From Prevotella sp. CAG:485 (lineage in GTDB: Bacteria; Bacteroidota; Bacteroidia; Bacteroidales; Muribaculaceae): a DNA stretch of 7,287 bases. The position numbers were made by a program, and so were the translations under genes. The number at the start of each line of letters is the position of its first letter. Position 1 is the first letter of the stretch. A model generated the notes under the pieces. It was not told where the DNA came from, made no database searches, and worked only from the letters and a program-made list of their open reading frames with translations. The stretch covers positions 1 through 7,287 of the forward strand of contig FR897816.1 in assembly GCA_000437495.1 (NCBI GenBank). The letters are read 5' to 3'. Shown piece after piece: positions 1 to 5,857 of this stretch.

Positions 1-1430
1 ACGCCGTGGCCTGTGCCGTGATAATAGGCTTTGCCCTCGTTCCACAGATACTGACGTGCCAGCACATCGAGCTGCGAACCGCGCGTGCCTTTGGGGAATT
101 TGGCCGAAGCCAGGGCTATATGACCCTTTATCACCAGAGTGAAGTCGTGTTTCTGCTCGGCTGTGGGAGTGCCGAGAGCCACCGTACGGGTGATGTCTGT
201 GGTGCCCTGCGTGTACTGACCGCCGCTGTCAACCAACAACAGCCCCGAGCCTTCTATGGCCACGGAGCTTTCTTCCGTTGGTTCGTAATGCACAATGGCG
301 CCGTGGCCGTTCCAGCCGATGATAGAGGCGAAGCTCTCGTCAACGCAGGTCGGGTCGCTGAGGCGCAACTGACGCAGACGGCGTGCCAGACCTATTTCGG
401 TGAGCTTGCCGCCGGGATATTGTTCCTCAACCTCCATGAAGAAGGCAGTTAGAGCCACGCCATCTTTTATCATGGCCTGATGCAGCGATGAGAGCATTTG
501 GTCGGTCTTGATGCTCTTGAGCTTTGCCACCGAGGCACCGCCGAACACCGGTGTGCAGCTGATGCGGTCGAAGATGCTGCGGGCCGTCTTGTCGGGGTCT
601 ATGAGCAGGCGTGTGGAGGCAGGGAGCTTGCTTACGAAGTCGGCCACCGAGCTGTAAGGACGCGTCTCCACATTATATTTCTGCAGATGAGCTTTTACCT
701 CCGGAGTCAGCTTCTCGTCGTCGATGAAGAGGATGCGGCGACCCTGTTCGTCGAGATAGAGGAAAGCCACGTAGATAGGCGAATAGTTGATGTCGCCGGC
801 GGTGCGGAGATTCGTTGTCCAGGCAATATCGTCGAGGGCAGAGAGGAGGATGGCGTCGGCCTGTTCGCCGGCGGCCTGTTGCATTACACGGTTCATGCGG
901 CTGCCCGCTTCCTCGCCAACAATACCCTCATCGTGGATGAAGAGCTTGTTGGCCGGACGTGCCGGACGCTCGGGCCAGATGTAGTCGAACAACGGGAAGT
1001 TGTCGTTGAACTTCACGCCTTTGTCGGCCAATTGCTGCTGCATACGCTTGGCGGCGTTCACCGAGAACGTCATGCCGTCTATGGCCACCGTTTTGCCGGC
1101 CGGAACGTGCTCTGTGAGCCATTCCACCAGGTCAACGGCGTCGGGACCATCTTCGGCCATCATCTCAAAACCGGTGCCTTGCAGCTGGTCGGTTGCTTGG
1201 ATGAAGTAGCGCGAGTCGGTCCAGCAGAGAGCCTCGTTCGGAGTTACCACAGCGGTGCCGTTGGTGCCGTTTTCGCTCATGAAGCCGGTGAGCCATTCGC
1301 GGCCGCGCCAGTGAGCCGGCGGATTCTCGCTCTGATGGGGGTCAGTGCCGCTTACCACCACGGCATAGATGCCGGCATCGGACATGGCCTTGCGAAGAGC
1401 CTGAAGATATTGCAGATTTTTCTTTTCCAT
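1..1430 (-). CDS. Xaa-Pro aminopeptidase (aminopeptidase P, family M24B), C-terminus cut by window edge
   Basis: This enzyme removes the N-terminal residue from peptides whose second residue is proline. It is a dimetal (usually Mn) peptidase, and no signal peptide is seen, so it is probably cytoplasmic. The 476 visible residues start MEKKNLQYLQALRKAM. Two creatinase-like N-terminal domains cover about residues 1-300, and the M24 'pita-bread' domain starts near 310. Visible active-site residues are H381 (IVHYEP), metal ligands D401 (LLVDSGG) and D412 (TTDITRT), and the HGTGHG motif with H471 and H475. Their spacing equals that of human XPNPEP1 (H395, D415, D426, H485, H489). The two glutamate ligands and roughly 115-120 residues lie beyond the edge; the family is usually near 600 residues. 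The ATG at 1430 follows the lipoprotein stop by 8 bp, so the two are probably co-transcribed. No Shine-Dalgarno is present. Related to XPNPEP1 and, more distantly, the shorter E. coli PepP. Confidence 0.95.
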   Translation of the reverse strand, partial: MEKKNLQYLQALRKAMSDAGIYAVVVSGTDPHQSENPPAHWRGREWLTGFMSENGTNGTAVVTPNEALCWTDSRYFIQATDQLQGTGFEMMAEDGPDAVDLVEWLTEHVPAGKTVAIDGMTFSVNAAKRMQQQLADKGVKFNDNFPLFDYIWPERPARPANKLFIHDEGIVGEEAGSRMNRVMQQAAGEQADAILLSALDDIAWTTNLRTAGDINYSPIYVAFLYLDEQGRRILFIDDEKLTPEVKAHLQKYNVETRPYSSVADFVSKLPASTRLLIDPDKTARSIFDRISCTPVFGGASVAKLKSIKTDQMLSSLHQAMIKDGVALTAFFMEVEEQYPGGKLTEIGLARRLRQLRLSDPTCVDESFASIIGWNGHGAIVHYEPTEESSVAIEGSGLLLVDSGGQYTQGTTDITRTVALGTPTAEQKHDFTLVIKGHIALASAKFPKGTRGSQLDVLARQYLWNEGKAYYHGTGHG

Positions 1431-1438
1431 GGGTTAAA

Positions 1439-1651
1439 TTATTTCGTAGTCTCCGTGGAGTCGGCGCTTTGGGCGCGTGTTACGGAGTCATTAAAAGCAT
1501 TTATGGAGTCAACAGCCTGAGCTGCGTGCAGCGAGTCGGCCGTTACTATGGAGTCGTGAAGCTCACGCTTCGTTTCGCCGCTTTTTGTGTTGCAGCTCAC
1601 GGTGCAGAGACCAAGGCTGCAAATAGCACAAAGGAATAGCAATTTTTTCAT
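1439..1651 (-). CDS. Small Asp/Ser-rich putative lipoprotein, 70 aa, function unknown
   Basis: I do not recognise a family. The protein begins with a lysine pair and a hydrophobic stretch (residues 4-18) ending in TVSC, so a lipoprotein signal with acylated Cys20 is likely, although Thr at -3 is not the usual Leu. The mature part is about 50 residues, polar and without cysteine. It carries five Asp-Ser pairs at residues 33, 39, 48, 55 and 64, mostly followed by a hydrophobic residue (DSI, DSL, DSI, DSV, DST), which could suit an amphipathic helix. Two extra cysteines (8, 11) and Cys16 lie inside the signal. Reality as a gene is supported by the coherent signal peptide, a good start, and a stop 8 bp before the aminopeptidase ATG. 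It is probably anchored in the cell envelope. Role unknown; a link with the peptidase is inferred from position only. Confidence 0.75.
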   Translation of the reverse strand: MKKLLFLCAICSLGLCTVSCNTKSGETKRELHDSIVTADSLHAAQAVDSINAFNDSVTRAQSADSTETTK

Positions 1652-1685
1652 CTTATTAATTGGATTATGATTTACGGGTGAAAGA

Positions 1686-1706
1686 GTTAAGTGTCTGTAA
1701 CTTAAC
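1686..1706. repeat. Perfect 7-bp inverted repeat between SPFH and lipoprotein genes
   Basis: GTTAAGT (1686-1692) pairs with ACTTAAC (1700-1706) around a 7-base loop. It lies just after the SPFH stop and about 35 bp before the lipoprotein start, reading on the minus strand. The stem is AT-rich and not followed by a clear run of T, so it is a weak terminator at best. It could instead be an operator or a processing hairpin. No promoter was recognised in this 58-bp gap, so read-through from the SPFH gene is plausible. Confidence 0.4.
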
Positions 1707-1709
1707 GTA

Positions 1710-2651
1710 TTAAGCTTCGGAAGTGTTCAGCACAGGCTGCGCGGGTTCTTCGCTGCAGAGCACCACAAGCAGGTTGCTTACCATGGCGGCGCGCTGGCGG
1801 GCGTCGAGCTGGGCAATCTTGTCCTTCTCAATGCGGTCTAACGCCATTTGCACCATGCTCACGGCTCCTTCCACAATCTTCTCGCGGGCGGCAATCACCG
1901 CCGACGCTTGCTGGCGTTTGAGCATCACTGCGGCAATCTCCGGCGCGTAAGCCAGATAGTTGAGCCGTGCTTCCACCACTTCTATGCCGGCCATTTGCAG
2001 CCGCTCGTTGATTTTCGTCTCAAGCAGAGAGGAGATTTCCTTGCTACCGTCGCGCAGAGTCAGACCGTCGGGACGTGCCTCCGGGTCGTCGTAGGCAAAA
2101 TGACCGGTTACCTCGCGCAGGGCCGCATCAGCCTGTATGTTGACAAACGACTGCAGATAGCTCATGTTGACGCTGCCTGCCCCGAAGCTCTGCGAATCTA
2201 TGTCGAAGAAAGTGCGGTAAGTGTCGCACACCTTCCACACCAGCACCATGCCTATCAGCACCGGGTTGCCGGTGAGGTCGTTGACCTTGATGGGTGCCAC
2301 ATCCATGTTGCAGATGCGCAGCGAGATTTTCTTGCGTTCCATCAAGGGGTTAATCCAGTAGAAGCCCGTGTTGCGGCATGTGCCTTTGTATTTGCCGAAG
2401 AAGGTCATGACGCGTGCCTGATTGGGTTCCTGCACAAAGAAGCCCTTGAGAGCAAACAATGCCAGAAGCATCGTTATGGAGATGATTGTGGCCGCAGCCT
2501 CCTCGCTGTAGTCGCGGCCAAAGACAAAGATGCAGATTACGGCGGCAACAACCACCAGAAGAATCAGCAGCATGACGAATCCGGGCATCAAAACGCCCTG
2601 ATATGAAAACTCTTTATGTTCGCGTTCGCCGGGAGAATAGGTGTCTGTCAT
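1710..2651 (-). CDS. SPFH / band 7 (stomatin-prohibitin) domain membrane protein, 313 aa
   Basis: SPFH proteins are membrane-anchored scaffolds that form large oligomers and organise lipid domains or membrane proteases. The start at 2651 gives MTDTYSPGEREHKEF, then two membrane segments (about residues 20-44 and 52-73). The SPFH domain follows from about 74, opening with FVQEPNQARVMTFFGKYKGT and a turn typical of the family (TGFYWINPL). The C-terminal part, about 205-285, is a charged helical region including RQQASAVIAAREKIVEGAV, a stretch I associate with Bacteroidota members. The reading frame stays open upstream to about 3119, but that extension crosses the promoter region and lies antisense to the HU gene, so the start at 2651 is preferred. 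A TAACTTTG box at 2684-2691 on this strand supports that choice. The lipoprotein and aminopeptidase genes lie downstream on the same strand. The precise cellular role is not predictable from sequence. Confidence 0.92.
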   Translation of the reverse strand: MTDTYSPGEREHKEFSYQGVLMPGFVMLLILLVVVAAVICIFVFGRDYSEEAAATIISITMLLALFALKGFFVQEPNQARVMTFFGKYKGTCRNTGFYWINPLMERKKISLRICNMDVAPIKVNDLTGNPVLIGMVLVWKVCDTYRTFFDIDSQSFGAGSVNMSYLQSFVNIQADAALREVTGHFAYDDPEARPDGLTLRDGSKEISSLLETKINERLQMAGIEVVEARLNYLAYAPEIAAVMLKRQQASAVIAAREKIVEGAVSMVQMALDRIEKDKIAQLDARQRAAMVSNLLVVLCSEEPAQPVLNTSEA

Positions 2652-2683
2652 GGATTTTTTTACAAGTTCTGTGTTCGTACTTG

Positions 2684-2691
2684 CAAAGTTA
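2684..2691 (-). promoter_or_regulatory. Candidate -7 box (TAACTTTG) for the SPFH gene
   Basis: An exact match to the Bacteroidota -7 consensus TAnnTTTG lies 32 bp upstream of the SPFH start codon. The resulting 5' leader of about 25 bases is plausible. No clear TTG/TTTG -33 element is seen at the usual 19-21 bp upstream, which lowers confidence. Confidence 0.5.
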
Positions 2692-2758
2692 ATAAAAAAA
2701 GCTGAGACCTGACCCCCGGTTGAAGTGTGAAAAGAGGTGAAATAGGGGCGTGGAAGCA

Positions 2759-2806
2759 TTAAAAAGGCGTAAAAACAACAAAAATAAGGTGAAAAGTAAT
2801 TTTTTT
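2759..2806. promoter_or_regulatory. Phased A-tract array upstream of the HU promoter
   Basis: Five A- or T-tracts of 4-7 bp are centred near 2763, 2773, 2782, 2793 and 2803, spacings of about 9-11 bp. Such helically phased tracts are known to bend DNA. The array ends 12 bp before the -33 element of the HU gene, where it could act like an UP element or a site for nucleoid proteins. The role is inferred; only the tracts are seen. Confidence 0.5.
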
Positions 2807-2818
2807 GTGGGTACTTAG

Positions 2819-2848
2819 TTGTTATGAAAGTATAAATTTGTATATTTG
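2819..2848 (+). promoter_or_regulatory. Bacteroidota-type promoter of the HU gene
   Basis: TTG (2819-2821) is followed after exactly 19 bp by TATATTTG (2841-2848), matching the TTG/TTTG-19-TAnnTTTG consensus of the Bacteroidota primary sigma factor. A second exact -7 match, TAAATTTG (2833-2840), directly abuts it. Transcription would start near 2853-2856, leaving a leader of about 25 bases before the ATG at 2881. Confidence 0.78.
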
Positions 2849-2880
2849 CATTTGAATTACCAACACCAACATAAAAAACT

Positions 2881-3144
2881 ATGAATAAGACAGACCTTAT
2901 TAATGAGATAGCTGCAAAAGCTAACCTGAACAAGGTACAGGCCAAGGCCGCTCTCGACGCCATGCTCGAATCAATGTCGCAGGCACTTGCCAACGAAGAC
3001 CGCATCCAGCTCATTGGCTTCGGCACCTTCCAGGTTAACGAGATGAAAGAACGTATGGGCGTTAACCCGCGTACAAAAGAGAAGCTGGTTATTCCGGCTC
3101 GCAAGGTAGTGAAATTCAAACCGGCCGAAGGCCTGGGACGCTAA
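2881..3144 (+). CDS. hup: HU-family DNA-binding protein, 87 aa
   Basis: This is a small histone-like protein that dimerises, bends DNA and helps compact the nucleoid. Full length is 87 residues, close to the usual 90. The N-terminal helices start MNKTDLINEIAAKANL. The HU/IHF signature spans about residues 46-65, from GFGTF to NPRT, with the intercalating proline P63 at the arm tip (GVNPRTKEK). The second half of the arm reads LVIPARKVVKFKP, the form I associate with Bacteroidota HU. HU versus IHF subunit cannot be decided formally, but a lone gene with this arm suggests homodimeric HU. The ATG at 2881 is fixed by the promoter just upstream and the canonical MNKTDLI start; there is no Shine-Dalgarno. 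It is transcribed alone, divergent from the SPFH gene and convergent with the M3 peptidase gene. Confidence 0.97.
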   Translation: MNKTDLINEIAAKANLNKVQAKAALDAMLESMSQALANEDRIQLIGFGTFQVNEMKERMGVNPRTKEKLVIPARKVVKFKPAEGLGR

Positions 3145-3411
3145 AGATAGCCTTTAACGGCCACAACTCCTTTTCGCGGCATCTCGCGACCATCGCCACA
3201 GCCTTTCTCCGCAACAATGTGGGCGCCTGAGCGGCAAGCTCTGCGGCTGATGACGGTGAGTGAGAAGGGTTGACACCGTAATCTCTTTTAACAATCGTTC
3301 AACACTTTATCCACACAACACGGATCACACACAACAAGGCGTGTCGGTAAAATTTTGCCGACACGCCTTGTTTTAGGTCTTAGTCTTGTTTCTCAGCCTT
3401 GGTTCTTCGGC
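3145..3411. other. Convergent intergenic region between HU and M3 peptidase genes
   Basis: These 267 bp contain no open frame that looks like a gene. The right end holds a strong stem-loop terminator. A single 9/9 match to the DnaA box consensus, TTATCCACA, is at 3307-3315. A short stem ACGGTG/CACCGT (3253-3258 with 3274-3279, 15-base loop) is too weak to call. GGGTTGACAC at 3267-3276 recurs at 5779-5788 on the other side of the M3 gene. Confidence 0.75.
3333..3372. terminator. Stem-loop terminator between convergent HU and M3 genes, probably bidirectional
   Basis: A perfect 15-bp GC-rich stem (3333-3347 with 3358-3372) can extend inward by a G-T and two A-T pairs to a 4-base loop. On the plus strand it is followed by TTTT overlapping the stem end (3371-3374), a fair intrinsic terminator for HU although 188 bp past its stop. 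On the minus strand it starts about 40 bp after the M3 stop, followed by TTGTGTGTG, a weaker U-rich tail. Confidence 0.85.
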
Positions 3412-5565
3412 TTATTTCTTCTTTGCCGGAGTTGCCGGAACGAGTCCGCGCAGACGCAGCAGAGCCTGCGGGTCAGGGTTATGACCGCGGAAACGGCGGA
3501 AGAGTACATAGGGGTCTTCGGTGTCGCCGGCCTCAAGAATATTCTTCTTGTAAGAGGCAGCGGTCTTGGGGTCGAAGTAACCCTTTTCCTGGAACAGCTC
3601 CCAGCCGTCGGCTTCCAGCACCTGAGCCCAGAGATAAGTGTAATAGCCCGATGCGTAGCCGTCGTCGCCGAAGATGTGTTTGAAGTAAGGCGAGCGGTAG
3701 CGGTAGGTGATTTCCTCCGGCATACCTATCTTTTCAGCCACAGCGGCTTCAAAGGCCGGAACATCAACGTTTGAGCCATCGTTATGACCCCAGTTGAGGT
3801 CGAGCAGAGCGGCGCCGGCAAGCTCCGTGGTGATGAAGCCCTGATTGTGTTTTGAGGCAGCCTGAAGCTTGTTGATGAGAGAGTCGGGAATCGATTCGCC
3901 CGTTTTGTAATGCTTGGCAAAGACCTTCAACACTTCCGGCGTCCATGCCCAGTGCTCGTTCATCTGGCTCGGCATTTCCACATAGTCGCGGTCTACGTTT
4001 GTGCCGGCTATGGAGCGGTAGGGAGCCGTGGAGAGCATGCCCTGAAGAGCGTGTCCGAACTCGTGGAACGTGGTCTCAACCTCGTCCTGAGTCAGCAGCG
4101 ACGGGCTGTCGGCGGTGGCGGGTGTGAAATTGCCCACATTATATACTATGGGACGGCGATATTTGCCATCTTCATACAGACCGGCGCTCTGGAGTTGTTC
4201 CATCCAGGCACCCTGGCGTTTGCTGGCACGGGGGAAATAGTCGCACATCCATATAGCCACGTGTTCGCCTGTCTTGGCGTCCTGCACGTCATAGACCTTC
4301 ACCTCGTCCATATACTTGGGAGCGTCGGGCATTTCCACCATCTTGATGCCATACAGCTTCTCGGCGGCGTAGAAAAGACCCTTCAGCACATTGTTGACCT
4401 CGAAATAGGGACGAAGCTCGGCTTCCGACAGATTGTATTTCTGCTTCTTTGCCTTCTCTGAATAGTAGTAATAATCCCAGGGGGCGATTTTGAAGTTGCC
4501 GCCTTCGGCATCCACAATAGCCTGCATATCTTTCACCTCCTCGCGCGAGCGCTGCACAGCCGGCTCAAACACCTGCATCAGCAGATTCTCGGCAGCTTCG
4601 GGCGTCTTGGCCATTACGCGGCTCGTCATCATGGCGGCGAAGTCCTTGAAGCCCATGAGTTTGGCTTTCTCGTTGCGCAGCTTCACAATCTGAGCAATCA
4701 CCGGACCGTTGTTGTACTCGCCCTGCGAGGCCAGGTGAGTGTAGCCCTCATACATGGCCTGACGCAGACCGCGGCTGTCGGCATACTGCAGCACCGGCAG
4801 ACGGCTGGGTGCGTGAAGGGTGAACACCCACAGACCCGGCAGACCGCGCTTCACTGCCTCCTCGGCGGCTACGTTGATGCTCGACTGAGGCAGACCCTTG
4901 AGGTCATCTTTGTTGAAAACGGTGATGTAGAAGTTGTTGGTGGCTTGCAGCAGATTGCGGTTGAAGCGGATGAACAGCTTCGATAACTCGTCGTTGATTT
5001 TCACCAGCTCCTCTTTCTTGTCGGCCGGCAGGTTGGCGCCGCGCTCTTCAAACTGGCGGTAATATTTCTCTATGACGCGTTTCTGCACGGGAGTGAGCTT
5101 GCGACCCTTGTCGTTGCGCGTGTCGTAAACCTGTTTGATGCGCTGGAACAGCAAGTCGTTGAGGTAGAGTTTGTTCTGGCTCTGGTTGAGCAACGGAATA
5201 GCCTGGTCGGCCATTTCTGCGAAATCCGGAGTGTTGAGCGCCTCGTTGTAGTGATAGAAGACGCCTGCCACATGGTCGAGGATGGGTGAGAGGTTTTCGA
5301 GCGGCAGAATGGTGTTGTCGAAATCAGGCACCGCGCGGTTGCGGATGATGTTGGCGATGTTCTGGTCCTGCTCCTCAATGCCGGCTTTTATGGCGGGCAT
5401 GAAATCGTCGGTGGTAATGTCGGCGAACGGAGGAATGCCGTACTTGTCGGGATAGGGTTTGAGAAACGGATTCTCTTTGCTTTGACCCGCAGTCTGAGCG
5501 CATACCGGCATGGCGGCGAAAAGAAGCGCCGACGTCAGAGTCAGAATACCTTGTCGTAGTTTCAT
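3412..5565 (-). CDS. dcp: Secreted M3A metallopeptidase, peptidyl-dipeptidase Dcp-like, 717 aa
   Basis: A zinc metallopeptidase of the thimet oligopeptidase family. The Dcp branch removes dipeptides from the C-terminus of oligopeptides. A signal peptide is clear (MKLRQGILTLTSALLF..., likely cut after VCA at residue 23), so the enzyme is exported, probably to the periplasm. The active site is complete: HEFGH at 501-505 with E502 as base, and third ligand E530 in DYVEMPSQMNEHW. The 29-residue spacing matches E. coli Dcp. Substrate-binding tyrosines are likely Y637 and Y644 in YASGYYTYLWAQVL. Length is close to E. coli Dcp (about 680) plus the signal. The N-terminal helical region (NPFLKPYPDKYGIPPF) is typical. 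The ATG at 5565 is the only start that gives a signal peptide. It is transcribed alone and divergent from a LuxR-type regulator. No good promoter was found; a near-match TATCTTCG lies at 5683-5690. Oligopeptidase A-like specificity is not excluded. Confidence 0.95.
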   Translation of the reverse strand: MKLRQGILTLTSALLFAAMPVCAQTAGQSKENPFLKPYPDKYGIPPFADITTDDFMPAIKAGIEEQDQNIANIIRNRAVPDFDNTILPLENLSPILDHVAGVFYHYNEALNTPDFAEMADQAIPLLNQSQNKLYLNDLLFQRIKQVYDTRNDKGRKLTPVQKRVIEKYYRQFEERGANLPADKKEELVKINDELSKLFIRFNRNLLQATNNFYITVFNKDDLKGLPQSSINVAAEEAVKRGLPGLWVFTLHAPSRLPVLQYADSRGLRQAMYEGYTHLASQGEYNNGPVIAQIVKLRNEKAKLMGFKDFAAMMTSRVMAKTPEAAENLLMQVFEPAVQRSREEVKDMQAIVDAEGGNFKIAPWDYYYYSEKAKKQKYNLSEAELRPYFEVNNVLKGLFYAAEKLYGIKMVEMPDAPKYMDEVKVYDVQDAKTGEHVAIWMCDYFPRASKRQGAWMEQLQSAGLYEDGKYRRPIVYNVGNFTPATADSPSLLTQDEVETTFHEFGHALQGMLSTAPYRSIAGTNVDRDYVEMPSQMNEHWAWTPEVLKVFAKHYKTGESIPDSLINKLQAASKHNQGFITTELAGAALLDLNWGHNDGSNVDVPAFEAAVAEKIGMPEEITYRYRSPYFKHIFGDDGYASGYYTYLWAQVLEADGWELFQEKGYFDPKTAASYKKNILEAGDTEDPYVLFRRFRGHNPDPQALLRLRGLVPATPAKKK

Positions 5566-5857
5566 TTTATAGTGTCAGGTTGATTTAGAATATTCCTTAT
5601 GATATAACTCTTAATACCTCCTCTTTATTGCTTTTTGGAACAGAGATATTTCTCCTGCGGTATGTGCCTCAAAAAGCGCGGGCGAAGATAACCTTGCTAA
5701 ACGGGGGCGCGGTGTCAATCCAAATTTCTTTGGCCCTTCTGAGCGAGGAATCGGATTTTTTTGTAATTTCATCCCGGCGGGTTGACACTGCCGTCGTTTA
5801 ATGGCTTAACTGATTCAAAATTGCGAAAGCTCTCCAGTCTTTTTGCCATAAACTGCA
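5566..5857. other. Divergent intergenic region between M3 peptidase and LuxR-type regulator
   Basis: These 292 bp hold no convincing gene. They should contain promoters for both neighbours, but no full TTG-19-TAnnTTTG match was found on either strand. Visible structure: a small stem-loop CCAAA/TTTGG with a 4-base loop (5720-5733), and distant inverted half-sites GTGTCAA (5712-5718) and TTGACAC (5782-5788). A T-run lies at 5756-5762. The regulator may be expressed from a weak or activator-dependent promoter here. Confidence 0.7.

Larger units (their letters stand above)
2652..2880. other. Divergent intergenic region between SPFH and HU genes
   Basis: This 229-bp stretch has no convincing gene. 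It is AT-rich and holds the promoters of both flanking genes, a run of A-tracts spaced about one helical turn apart (2759-2806), and repeated GTGAAAAG words at 2727-2734 and 2789-2796 with a related GGTGAAA at 2736-2742. No terminator is expected because transcription runs outward in both directions. Confidence 0.8.

Noticed and set aside
6..452. Open frame of 148 codons on the plus strand at the left edge
   Set aside because: It is antisense to the M24 catalytic domain, which carries all the expected metal-ligand motifs on the minus strand.
498..1520. Open frame of 340 codons on the plus strand
   Set aside because: It lies antisense to the aminopeptidase and lipoprotein genes, whose products show clear motifs. 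The translation has no recognisable domain and is rich in His, Gly, Val and Ala, as expected from the opposite strand of GC-rich coding DNA.
1848..2606. Open frame of 252 codons on the plus strand
   Set aside because: Antisense shadow of the SPFH gene; the product has no coherent domain or hydrophobic pattern.
2652..3119. N-terminal extension of the SPFH reading frame
   Set aside because: The frame is open upstream of 2651, but the extension crosses the divergent promoter region and runs antisense to the HU gene. Family members begin shortly before the first membrane segment.
3253..3279. ACGGTG/CACCGT stem as a second HU terminator
   Set aside because: Only 6 bp with a 15-base loop and no T-run directly after it; too weak to call.
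3271..3294. TTGACA-like sigma70 -35 sequence near 3270-3275
   Set aside because: No -10 partner is present, Bacteroidota primary promoters do not use this consensus, and no gene starts downstream on that strand.
3910..4461. Open frame of 183 codons on the plus strand
   Set aside because: Antisense to the M3 peptidase, including its HEFGH active-site region.
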